Below are positions 50,690-60,330 of a stretch of 64,000 nucleotides of DNA, in pieces; the first letter of the stretch is position 1; every line of letters begins with the position of its first letter. A program made the translations under genes and the position numbers. The notes beneath the pieces were generated by a model. That model saw only the letters and a program-made list of their open reading frames with translations, did no database searches and was not told where the DNA came from. The DNA is from Deinandra increscens subsp. villosa (lineage: Eukaryota; Streptophyta; Magnoliopsida; Asterales; Asteraceae), in contig JBCNJP010000008.1 of NCBI GenBank assembly GCA_039602395.1, positions 19,297,867 to 19,361,866 on the forward strand, given 5' to 3'.

Positions 50690-51890
50690 TGCGTCATACA
50701 TCAAGCAAGAAAGATGGGGGATGCAGCTTAGCGTACGAACGCTGATTACGCAAAGCCAACACTCAACGAAGGGCAACCGAGCATCACGAGACCCACTATT
50801 CAAGGAAAGTTTGAGATCAAGCCTGGAGTCATCTAGATATTTCAGAACACTTCGCAGTTCCACGAGTTAGCAGATGAGTGTCCACACGTGCATATAGACA
50901 CATTTCTCAAACAAACTCGATGGTCTTACAAACGATGCAGTCTTGCTTCGTTTATTTCCATTCACCCTGGCAGGATATACCAAAACTTGGCTTAGGACCT
51001 TACCAGTAGGTTCCATTACTACATGGGATCAGTTGGCTGAGAAGTTCTTGGTTAAGTACTTTCCTCTCTCGAAAACTACTCCTCTTCGAAACAACATTAC
51101 CAAATTTCTCCAAGACGAGGGGGAAGGTTTGCATGAAGCCTAGGAAAGGTATAAGGGGTTACTACGCATATGTCCACATCCCAACATGGACACGTGGTTC
51201 CAAGTGCAGTATTTTTTACAACAGGTTGAGCAGTCCCACCCGTATGCACATTGATTCCTCATCAGGAGGGTCAATTTTTAACAAAACTCCGGCTGATGCC
51301 ATCATGTTAATCAAAAGTGTAGCAGCAACTAGCTATGACTGGCAACCTCCCAGAGGTCGCCCGATTTCCAATCCTAAATAGCCTGGCGTTCACGCCATAG
51401 ATGATGTCACCACTCTAAATGCAAAAATTTAGGCTCTCACGAGCCAAGTGAATCGTCTAGCAACAAAATATAAAGGGTGTGATGCCTGCGGTGGTACACA
51501 CACATTGGATAAGTGCCCAGTTTCCGCAGCTATGTTAACTAAACAGGTCGAATCTACTCATAACTTCTATGGTCGTTCTTCAGACCAATTCAATCGGTGG
51601 CCCTTCAGTTCAGATAACAAAAATCAATCGAGTAGCTCCTGGCGAAACTCAAATTCTAACAATTCCAATAAACCTTATCATCCACCTCACTTTAGCCAAG
51701 GTGAGCCATCTAAATTGGACAAGTTTGAAAAATTAGTCCAAAATCTAGTCAATGCTGATAATAAACATGATACTGAAATAAAAAATCAACAGGCTAGTAT
51801 TCAGAATTTGGAGAGACACTTAGGACAAATAGCCAATCTTTTGTCTGAAAGGAATAAGGGTGAGTTACCTAGCAACACTGAAGTGAAGTA
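50690..51890 (+). pseudogene. H2 Athila-type gag remnant
   Basis: Readable across frames: IQGKFEIKPGV and FHELADECPHVHIDTFLK, then LRLFPFTLAGYTKTWLRTLP, TTWDQLAEKFLVKYFP and ERYKGLLRICPHPNMDTWFQ, the Retrotrans_gag pattern. A frame from 51448 adds a CxxCGGTHTLDKCP knuckle-like motif and a coil, NLERHLGQIANLLSERNKGE, ending at TAG near 51889. Stops and shifts occur near 50741, 50830, 50940, 51141 and 51290-51430. Gag is not functional. Confidence 0.82.
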
Positions 51891-52124
51891 GTGAACCCTA
51901 ATTCCAGTTTCAACATGATCTCCATCGTTGATTTAGAGAAAGATCCACTTGAGAAGAAGCGTGCCCAACTGAGAGACCACACTCGTGCACTCCAGAGGAA
52001 GAAGTTGGAGGAGTATTACGAAAATCACATGGAGGATATAGAAGAAGAGCAGAAGTATCAACAATTCCTCGATCTCATCCTTGAACGTGTCACTAATGGA
52101 GAAGACATATTGCCTTCCTACTAA
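51891..52124 (+). pseudogene. H2 gag-protease linker ORF
   Basis: A 77-codon frame rich in lysine and glutamate (DLEKDPLEKKRAQLRDHTRA, MEDIEEEQKYQQFLDLILER). It lies between gag and protease and is probably part of the same ancestral polyprotein, now separated by stops on either side. Confidence 0.55.
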
Positions 52125-52682
52125 GGTTATATTCTTATCAACTCCTTTCTCAAATTTCTTTCTTCTAATCGTAAGAAATCATCTCCGGTCACTTCGACCA
52201 AGATAACTTTGGAACTACCGGAGAGGCGAAAGGATCCGGAATGTTTTATTATCCCTTGTGGATTTGGATCTTCATCCACCGTGGATGCGTTGGCTGACGT
52301 AGGCTCGAGTATAAGCATTATGCCATACTTTACGTATATAGAGCTTGAGCTAGGTCCACTACATCCAATAAGTCTTAGTATTAGACTGGAAGACAAGTCA
52401 TACATCAATTCCAAGGGAATTATTAAGAATGTGTTAGTTGATATTGAGAGTCTGAAATTTCTAGCAGACTTCATAGTGCTTGATGTTCCTATTACCAAGT
52501 ATCATCCTATAATCTTAGGACGTCCATTTTTGGGAACTGCCAAAGCACTTATTGATCTGGAGACAGATCATATCACCCTTAGAAGTGATAATGGAGAAGT
52601 CTCGTTCGCGCCAACACATACCAATCTTAAGGCTCTGATTTTCGAAGATAAAGAGGAGACTGTGTGCTTTATGCAATCTTAA
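52125..52682 (+). pseudogene. H2 aspartic protease remnant
   Basis: The frame 52209-52682 contains CFIIPCGFGSSSTVDALADV followed by GSSISIMP. The catalytic Asp position of this Athila-type protease motif appears as ADVGSS. Then come the flap-like SLSIRLEDKSYINSKG and the HPIILGRPFLGTA block that closes the fold. It ends at TAA 52680. No RT follows, so H2 is a 5' fragment complementary in content to H, which has only pol and env-like parts. Confidence 0.82.
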
Positions 52683-53567
52683 GACATACTCTTTTATTTT
52701 CTTTTTATCTTAAGTTTTTTCTTATAATTCATCTATTTTTTATTGTAAAAATTAAAATATAAAATTTCTTATATCTATGTACTCTAACTAGGTTTCAATC
52801 TGGACAGCACACTATGCCGGCATTGATATAAAAAATATTTAGTTTAATTGTTACACAAAAACTATTTATATAAGTGCACAAAGTAAAATAAATGTATGTC
52901 AAAGAAAGCAAGAAAAAATAATTTTTTTACAAACACTTATAGTATTTAGAGTTTAAACAACGGTTTGAAGAACCTAACAAAAAAATTCAAAAATAAAAAA
53001 ATTTAAATGTAGATTTGTAAGGAGACGTTGCCATAATTAAGAAAAAATGGGTAGAATAAAGTGACAAAAGAACACTACAAAATAATAAATGTTCGAACAA
53101 GTAATGCTATGTCGGAACAAAAGATTTTGAAAATTCCATGGAATTGCATAACCAAACATTTCGAGAAAGAGTAGAATCAAATATAGAATTGTAAGGAGAA
53201 TGGATCTTAAAAAAAATTAATTTTTGAACCCGTAGGATTCGAACCCGGATGTACCAAATAATAATTGGACTAAGTTTTACTGATAAGAAACAACCAATGA
53301 GCTACATAAAATTTGTTTACCAGTTAGGATCAAATATGTATTTGTATATAGAAAAAATAGTTAATTTGTTTTTTCATTCCTGAGATTTAGTCCATTTAAC
53401 CATTTCAGTCAAACTTTAAAAAAAATCTGATTTCAGTCTAAACATTTCATTTTCATTTCAATCTTAGTCACTTTTTAAAGGACATAAAAAACGAATGTAA
53501 CTTGCAGCCACATCCCTCTTCAAGTGAGTGGTATTTATGTCTTTTACCATCTCCCATTAGATTAAAT
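52683..53567. other. AT-rich spacer without recognised gene
   Basis: No ORF or protein motif. Two loosely similar segments (TTTGTAAGGAGA near 53016 and ATTGTAAGGAGA near 53189) hint at an old duplication. A tRNA-like module lies within and is listed separately. Confidence 0.6.
53225..53306 (-). other. tRNA-like module (minus strand)
   Basis: On the minus strand, TGTAGCTCATTGGTTG (A-box-like) is followed about 50 bp on by GGGTTCGAATCC (53232-53243, a full B-box match) and then TTCAAAAATTAATTTTTTTT, a Pol III-type terminator. Pairing of the T and acceptor stems is poor, so it is a tRNA-derived relic or SINE head rather than a tRNA gene. Confidence 0.5.
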
Positions 53568-53571
53568 TATA

Positions 53572-53607
<36 letters not shown>
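53567..53607. repeat. (CA)n(TA)n microsatellite
   Basis: An ACACAC run followed by a TATATA run lies immediately left of the 53608 inverted-repeat element. Confidence 0.9.
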
Positions 53608-54367
53608 GGTAAGCATCCTGCGAAAACTCTTTTTTTTTTTGCGAAAACCTAAAAACTAACACTAAAACCTTCATAACTTTTACATACGTTAATATTTTTC
53701 TATAAAACTTGCAAAAAAAATCTTAAAATTCCATTGTCTTTGATTCCGGAAAGGAAAATGGTATTTCGAACTTTTTATTAGTGCACATGTGCACCATTTT
53801 CATTAGTACTACACAAAGAGAATTGCCATGCGAAAAAATATTGTTTAAGTTAAAAGCATTTAAAAACATTAAAATATTTATAGAACTAATGATAATTCTA
53901 CATATGTACTATAACTATTTGTTATAGTGCACATGTGTAGCATAAAATTTTAAAAATTTGAAAACGTTAAATCTATTTTCATAGTTAAAGATAACACAAT
54001 TATAAGATTTATGGTGTAATTTCATTTTTTAAATATTAATGTATACGAAGTGTTGTTTTATTAGTGCACATGTGCACTAGTAAAGAACCACGAAAAGCTA
54101 ACAAAATTATAATGTATTTGGTGCGATTTTTCTAAAAAAAATATTAATGCGTACTATATGTATGAGTTTTATTATTAGTGCACATGTGCACTAATAAAAA
54201 ACCAGACGTTAAAGTTTTTTTAATTTTTCTAGAATTAAAGAACTCATAATTCTAAGGTTTTGGTGCAAATTTAAAAAAAAAATTATGAACGTATGAAAAA
54301 GTTATAAGTGTTTTAGTATTAGTTTTAAGTTTTCGCAAAGAGATGTGGTTTTTACATGATCCTTACC
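53608..54367. mobile_element. MITE-like element with long inverted ends and GTGCACATGTGCAC palindromes
   Basis: The left end GGTAAGCATCCTG...TTTTGCGAAAACCTAAAAAC mirrors the right end, whose complement reads GGTAAGGATCATG...CTTTGCGAAAACTTAAAAC. The inverted repeats extend about 90 bp with mismatches. Inside, GTGCACATGTGCAC, a perfect palindrome, occurs at 53781, 54064 and 54178, with an imperfect copy at 53937. There is no coding capacity. TA runs flank both sides, so any TA-type target duplication is masked. Confidence 0.75.
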
Positions 54368-54370
54368 ATA

Positions 54371-54433
<63 letters not shown>
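54368..54433. repeat. (TA)n microsatellite
   Basis: About 60 bp of TA between two MITE-like elements. It is probably an expanded TA target site. Confidence 0.9.
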
Positions 54434-54437
<4 letters not shown>

Positions 54438-54620
54438 AGAGGATCATTTGAGAACCAATTTGATTTGAGAACTAAAAAGAACTAATTTGAGCCACAAGTT
54501 TATTTACATGTATCCCCCTCCCATGAATTGTAGTGCCCCCCCTCCCCCCTGAATTTTGTGGTTGAGATTTAGTTCTCAAAAGTTCTCAAAATAATAAGTT
54601 CTCATTTGAACCTAACCCTA
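54434..54620. mobile_element. MITE copy 1 (AGGGAGAGGATCATTTGAGAAC family)
   Basis: Starts AGGGAGAGGATCATTTGAG and ends TCTCATTTGAACCTAACCCT, imperfect inverted ends of about 22 bp. A C-rich centre (CCCCCCCTCCCCCC) is present. Flanked by TATATA on both sides. Non-coding. Confidence 0.78.
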
Positions 54621-54631
54621 TATATATATAT

Positions 54632-54806
54632 AGGGAGATGATCATTTGAGAACCAATTGGGTTTGAGAACTTTTGAGAACCATTCTGAGCCACAAGTTAT
54701 ATATAAGGAAATCCCCCCTATGAATTTGAATGCTTCCCCCCTGAAAATTAGTGGCTCAGAATGGTTCTCAAAAGTTCTCAAAGAAAAAAGTTCTCATTTG
54801 AACCTA

Positions 54807-54811
<5 letters not shown>
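54632..54811. mobile_element. MITE copy 2 (same family)
   Basis: Starts AGGGAGATGATCATTTGAG and ends with the same TTGAACCTAACCCT terminus. Similar to copy 1 with a shorter C-rich centre. An open frame across it is a by-product of low stop density. Confidence 0.78.
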
Positions 54812-54847
<36 letters not shown>

Positions 54848-54856
54848 ATATATATA

Positions 54857-54905
54857 AGGGGAGGATCATTTGAGAATCAAATGGTTTTGAGAACTTTTGA
54901 GAACC
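54857..54905. mobile_element. MITE copy 3, truncated
   Basis: Only the left end (AGGGGAGGATCATTTGAGAA...GAGAACC) remains. It stops where LTR-like sequence starts at 54906. Confidence 0.7.
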
Positions 54906-55013
54906 TGAAAAAGCGTGAGTGGTGTATCGTCTACTCGGTCGATATGAAATCCATGTTAAACGAGAATAAACGTGAACACAAGATGTAAATAAAATAAGAA
55001 TAGTATTAGAAAC
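54906..55013 (-). repeat. LTR fragment related to element T (U5 end)
   Basis: Plus-strand TGAAAAAGCGTGAGTGG, then GGTCGATATGAAATCCATGTT, matches the end of T's LTR (TGAAAGTGCGTGAGCG, GTCGATATGAAATCAATGT). It is cut off by K2's LTR at 55014. Confidence 0.8.
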
Positions 55014-56249
55014 TGTGACGACTGAGAATTTTTTTCTTTTCTTTTCTTTATGTCTAGCTCATTAACTTTTACCGCGTTACGTAATTTTCGAGGATGAAAA
55101 TTCTTCAACAAGGGGATACTATGACAATCCGACTTTTCAGGCCATTTTCTTACATTAACTGAACGTAAAACGTATTAAATGTTGTGTGAACATTTATGTG
55201 CTTAACTGTGTAGCAAATTCGGGTTTTGTGTGATCAATCACTACGAGCATGCACGGAAATTTAAACGTTTGAAATTCTATGATTTTATGTGGAATTAAAA
55301 CATATAAATACATATACATATGATTTAATGATATGTATAATATGTGTAATTAAATGATTTAATTACAATTCATTATTTATAATTTATGTACTTTAAATAT
55401 ATGGAAGTTATAGATTTAAAAACCTATGATTTTATGTGACTTTAAAATATAGAATTGAGAATTATTATTTATGATTTTAGGTAGTTGTTTAAGTTTATAT
55501 CTTCTTATTAACGTTATACGTTTTATATATTCTGACGTTCCTCGTATATTCGTCGTTTCTTTGCTCCTTCGTTAACCCCCGTTAGAGCCGTTAACCTGGA
55601 GGGGCTATTCTGTGATTATCTCAAACCTGCTTTCTATATTGTAAATTCTCGAGGGACTAAATGTGCCATTAACTGAAACTCAGTATAAATGGCATTTACG
55701 AGTGATTCAACCGGAGGATCGGTTTCGACCGACTCAATTCAACATCTGTTTCAGTTTCGATTTCTAGATCATCAATTGAGAATTCAATGATATATGTATA
55801 TCATTGCAATCATATGTCCGTTCACAACATCTTTCTTCTCTTGCAATCTCTCCCTGTTCTCTCTCGTTCTCTTTTTATTTTTCCGCCAACCCACCTAGAA
55901 GCCGCTAAATTACCATCATTTGACCACCTTACGATCACCACTGTGGTTGTGAGTCTCTGAGGAGCAACCAGGAACAATCGGATTCGAGTTTTGTGATCGT
56001 GCTCAGAGTTCGCGGTTCGTTTTCGGTTTCATTTTCGGTTTTGAAATCATCTCATAAATCATCTCCGACACGAGGTAAATATGTTATCTTGTTAATCGCA
56101 CACTTTTTTGTGTTATTGTGTATTTTCGCGATTTTCCGGTGACCGGAATATAACTCCGGCCACCGGAGTTCATAATGAAGAAGATGAAGTCAGGCATGTA
56201 CAAGTTATATATTTTCCTTTCTGGATATAAACCAGACGCCAATCTGGCA

Positions 56250-56322
56250 TGTTTGGTTTGAGCGCTGGACCGTTAGGCAAGGGACGCGAGTTCAAAACTC
56301 GTCCCCTGCATTTTCTTTTTCT
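56250..56322 (+). other. tRNA-like module 1 in K2 LTR
   Basis: A-box-like TGGTTTGAGCGCTGG (56254-56268), B-box-like AGTTCAAAACTC (56289-56300) whose CGAG/CTCG flanks can pair as a T stem, and TTTTCTTTTT at 56311-56320. Confidence 0.5.
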
Positions 56323-56402
56323 GTTTTCCTTTCATTCTGTTATCCAGTCTGGTAATGCGCTGATGAATAAAATGATTTTGAATCCGATACAGGCACAAGC
56401 AG

Positions 56403-56490
56403 ACACGCTGGCCGGGTGGTCGGACTGTTGTGCTGAGTGTGAGAGGTCGCGGGTTCGATCCCTACGACCTTCATATCTTCTGTTTTGTTT
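56403..56490 (+). other. tRNA-like module 2 in K2 LTR
   Basis: A-box-like TGGCCGGGTGG (56409-56419), B-box GGTTCGATCCC (56452-56462) preceded by GGTCGC and followed by TACGACC, which can partly pair. TTTT at 56483-56486 follows. It resembles the serine/leucine-type D-arm, but no complete cloverleaf was found. Confidence 0.55.
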
Positions 56491-57941
56491 TTATTTTGTG
56501 GTGCAAGGCATTTGTCCAACTAAAACTCATTTGAAATGGTTCCCTACGAATGTTTAAACCCGTAAAAATATATTTAGGATCATCAAATCCCGTAAACCAT
56601 ATTTCTAGTTGTGAATTGTATTTAACTCGTTGTTTCAAATTAAAAAAAAATATAATTCTAACATCTACATATATATATTGATATAAATTTTTGGGTGTTA
56701 CGTTAAGCAAAATATATGTATATACATATATATTTTCAGTAGAATAATTTATAAACTTATACCGTTAGATTTCTATTGAAATAACCGGATATTTTATGAT
56801 AACCTTTTATATATATAAATATACATTGTCCTCGCAAATTCGTTATTAACACTTCTTGAACATTTAGTAAATACATATATTATATATATGTATTTTAGAA
56901 TATTTAACTTGGAAAATATATATAATATTAATATATATTGTATTTTCTCGCATATTTTGATAAATCGCTCGGATTTGGCACAAGTGCCATCCTCGACTTG
57001 TTTTAAATTCCTCGATCATTCGTTTTTATCGTTTACGTTAAACTGGATAGTTTATAGAACACACACTTATACTTGAATGCTCGTTAGGTGATTGATTGCT
57101 TGCACAAGACTCGTTCTTGCTACTTGAATTAACTGTTTTATCTGGAAACTTTGCTGAGCAACCTAAGGTGAGTTTCACGGCCCCATTTTACTTATTTTAA
57201 TCTTGTTGGGGAGAGATTAACATGCAAACACTTGAATTGTTAGATATATATCACCTGAATGATAGTGGCACACTTATTGAAAAGTCCTCACTTTTAGAGT
57301 TACTGTCAATGTGACATCAGCGGGAACTTATTTAGTAGATCTACTGGGTTTGACAGCCCCTCCCGGGTCAGTCGCTCTGGCACGATTGGATATCGAACGG
57401 GTGTTATAAACTTCTTAGTCTTAACGATGCACAATTGAACTTGTCGAGCTTCAGTAACTGGATAGCTAGTTGATATAGTCAAACGTGCACTGATTTCTTG
57501 AAAATAGTCTAGCTAACTATTGATATATTATCTGGATTTTACTGGACTGTTAAACTGATGAACTGATTAAACTGATGAACTGATTAAACCTGTGAACTCA
57601 CCAACCTTTGTGTTGACACTTTAGCATGTTATTTCTCAGGTCGCTAAACTAGATTGTCTGCCACGAGCTAGGATGCACCACATAAGGATTATTATTGTCA
57701 TGCATGCATGATAGACTTTAATATTTTTCAAACTCATTAACTTTTGGTTTGCGCATGTTTTGGCGCTTGAACAATTATTACAACTTTTGTCGTTTACGCT
57801 TCCGCATAAAAAAACGCATTTACTTTGGTTTTACTTTTACATTGCATATAGACTGTTCGTATGGCTAATGTGTTCGATCCTGGTTTGTCACGCTCCCTGC
57901 AGAGCGTTGTCGCGCGTGGGATTTTTGGGGGTGTGACAGAT

Positions 57942-57953
57942 TGGTATCAGAGC
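57942..57953 (+). promoter_or_regulatory. K2 primer-binding site (tRNA-iMet)
   Basis: TGGTATCAGAGC lies three bases inside the LTR end, on the plus strand, orienting the element. Confidence 0.94.
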
Positions 57954-58105
57954 CATTGGTTATAGTGAACTAGGTTTGCATTAGTGGACCGACTATAGCC
58001 TTAGTTACACCTTAGTCATACACTTGAACACACACACTATGATGTGACTATTTGACAATGTGTTACTTGTACTTATATATGTATATATATGGTATATATG
58101 CAGAC

Positions 58106-58818
58106 ATGGCTGGATGGATATCCGCTTCCCTATCATTCTCATCATCATCATCCCCATCTGTCACCAGTAGGCGGGTTACTTCGGATCCTACTACCCCAAC
58201 TCATGGTGTTCGGAGGATAACTTCCGAGGGCCACGTATATGGAGAACCAAATGTCGTTCGTAGAAGAGACAACGGCAACTGGAACTGGAACGAGTCACTT
58301 GTGGCTAGTTGGGTTCATCGGGAACAAGTGCCACCTACTCCAACAGAGCCGTCGACAACTCGATTCTTTCTACCCGAACTGCCATATGCCATTGAAAGAG
58401 TCGTCGCGACAATGGTCTCTATGTTTGACCGCGCGCTCAAGGACATTAGGAAGCTATTTGATATGGTCACAGAATTGCAGGATAATGGGGCCAACACCAG
58501 TCTGAGAGTTGCTATCCTTAAGGAAGACCTGGAAGGGACTAATGCACGCCAGACGAGCATCAAGTGACACTAAGTGACACGTATTATCAGGTGGATCATC
58601 TCACAGAGATGATTGAGGCACTCATGGCTCGAGTTGCTGAGCTTGAGTTGGCCAGGGAGGCTGCGCCTCTGGCTCTGGCAGAACCTGTTGAAGAACCCAT
58701 TATGGAGGATCCCGAGGAAGAACCTGAGGAGGATCCCGAGGAAGAACCTGAAGACGATCCCGAGGAGGAACCGGAGGAGGAGATGCCTGAAGCATCCAGT
58801 GATCATGATAGCTCTTGA
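58106..58818 (+). pseudogene. K2 first ORF, acidic (frameshifted)
   Basis: ATG 58106 (MAGWISASLS) follows TATATGCAGAC. The first frame ends TGA 58565. The continuation in another frame has a short coil (EMIEALMARVAELELAREAA) and a repeating acidic tail (EDPEEEPEEDPEEEPEDD). The break coincides with a small duplication, GTGACACTAAGTGACAC. Acidic leader ORFs of this kind precede gag in related elements that I recall; the role is unknown. The 58819-59062 interval is non-coding. Confidence 0.6.
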
Positions 58819-59062
58819 GTTATTTTTTTTCACTTTTGTTTTGTTTGGTTGTTTTTTTTATCGAGAGGATGTTCCCAAGACTATGCATTTTGAATTTTGA
58901 ATTTCTGTTGGATAATTAGTGAACAAGTTGCATTTTATTTGGAATGGGATTTACTATTTAATATGTGATTGTCTCTTATGAAGTAATTTATTACTTATGT
59001 GATGATTGTTGTGATTCATGTTATATCTTATTCTCATTTTGGATAATTGTGAATTGAAGATA

Positions 59063-60330
59063 ATGGCAGACGGAAATGTACCAAACATGACACCAGCTGA
59101 ATTGGCTGCACTAATCAATCAACATGTGGCTGATGCCTTAGCGGCACATGTCCAAGGTGCAGGCAATGCAGGGCCACCCCAAGGTAACACAAAATTCGTG
59201 TTTTGTTGCTTGATGTGATCACACGTATTGGTAATCTGTGATTGAATGGTTGTATGAATGTATGTACAGGTAATGCTACATTTAAAACTTTCATGGACTG
59301 TAAGCCTAATCAGATCAAATGGACTGAAGGAGCTGTTAGCCTACTCCACTGGATTGAAAAAGTGGAATCTGCTTTTGAAATGTGCAACTATCCTGAGGCT
59401 AGCAAAGTGAAATTTGCCACGGGTACTTTGGAAGGACCGGCTCTCACCTGGTGGAAGACTGAGGTGCAGATGCTGGGGATTGAAGAAGCTAATGTCGTGC
59501 CTTGGGCCGAGTTCAAAGAGTTGCTACAAGAAGAGTATTGTCCACGGGACGAGATCCAGAAATTGGAAACTGAGTTGTATAATCTTAAGATGGAGGGGTC
59601 TGAAATTGAAGCTTACACTACTCGTTCAAATTCTCTTGCGAATTTGTGCCCTAGAATCGCTACACCTGCTTACCGAAGAATCGAGCTGTATATCAAGGGT
59701 TTAGTGCCCCAAATCCAGGGAATGGTGACTGCCTCAAACTCTGTGACCATTCATGATGCTGTACGGAATTGCCAATAGGCTCACAAATCAAGCAGTTGAT
59801 CAAGGAGTCTTGCCTCCTAGAAAAGGAACTTCTGGAGCCTCTGACAACAAAAGAAAGTGGGATAATTCTGGGAATCAGTCTGGAAACAAGTCTTCCAACC
59901 AACAGAACCATCAAAACCAGAACCGCAGATTCAACAATTCCATAAATTTCTCATCCAATTCTCAGAAGCAGAGTAATCAGAATCAAGGACAGCAGGGTTA
60001 TGTGGGCAAGTACCCACAGTGCAACAAGTGCAACTACTACCACTATGGTCCATGCGACAGGTATTTGTGTGCCAAATGCGGTAATAAGGGGCATCAATCC
60101 AAGGATTGACCAGCCAAAAATAATGGGAAACAAGTTCAGGATGCTAAAGCCCCTAAAGGTTGTTTTAATTGTGGGAAAGAAGGCCACATAGAAAGAAATT
60201 GTCCCCAGTTGAACAGTGGAAACAACAATAACTATAACAACAATAACAATAACCCTGGGAGTCGCAATGGCCATAATAACAACAACAACGGGAACAATGG
60301 AGGAAATGGTGCCAGAGGTAGAGCTTTTGT
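59063..60330 (+). pseudogene. K2 gag with intron-like interruption, frameshift and stop
   Basis: ATG 59063 starts MADGNVPNMTPAELAALI. After an 86-bp GT-AG stretch the frame resumes with FKTFMDCKPNQIKW, LLHWIEKVESAFEMCNYPEA, TGTLEGPALTWWKTE and EEYCPRDEIQKLETELYNLK, the Retrotrans_gag core. A one-base shift near 59760-59775 precedes the zinc-knuckle region: CNKCNYYHYGPC, CAKCGNKGHQSKD followed by TGA 60107 where cysteine is expected, then CFNCGKEGHIERNC. An asparagine-rich stretch follows. Gag cannot be made intact from this copy. Confidence 0.85.
59184..59269 (+). other. Intron-like 86-bp segment in K2 gag
   Basis: Donor AAG/GTAACAC and acceptor TATGTACAG/GTAATG flank an AT-rich segment containing a stop. 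Removing it keeps the gag frame, whereas leaving it in puts the two parts out of phase. Splicing is inferred only from the sequence. Confidence 0.5.

Larger units (their letters stand above)
55014..57938 (+). repeat. K2 5' LTR (2925 bp)
   Basis: Starts TGTGACGACTGAG and ends GGGGGTGTGACA three bases before the PBS. The first 106 bp contain an internal PPT-like CAAGGGGATAC followed by a second LTR-like start (55120, TATGACAATCC versus TGTGACAATCC in the 3' copy). CAGTATAAATGG near 55681 is a TATA candidate. Two tRNA-like modules follow downstream, listed separately. Confidence 0.9.

Noticed and set aside
54657..54988. Small ORFs with poly-isoleucine/tyrosine stretches
   Set aside because: They are translations of the TA microsatellite and MITE copies.
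58570..58833. Minus-strand hydrophobic ORF (FLLGIVFRFFLGILLRFFLG-like)
   Set aside because: It is the antisense of the acidic GAR/GAY repeat tail of K2's first ORF and not an independent membrane protein.
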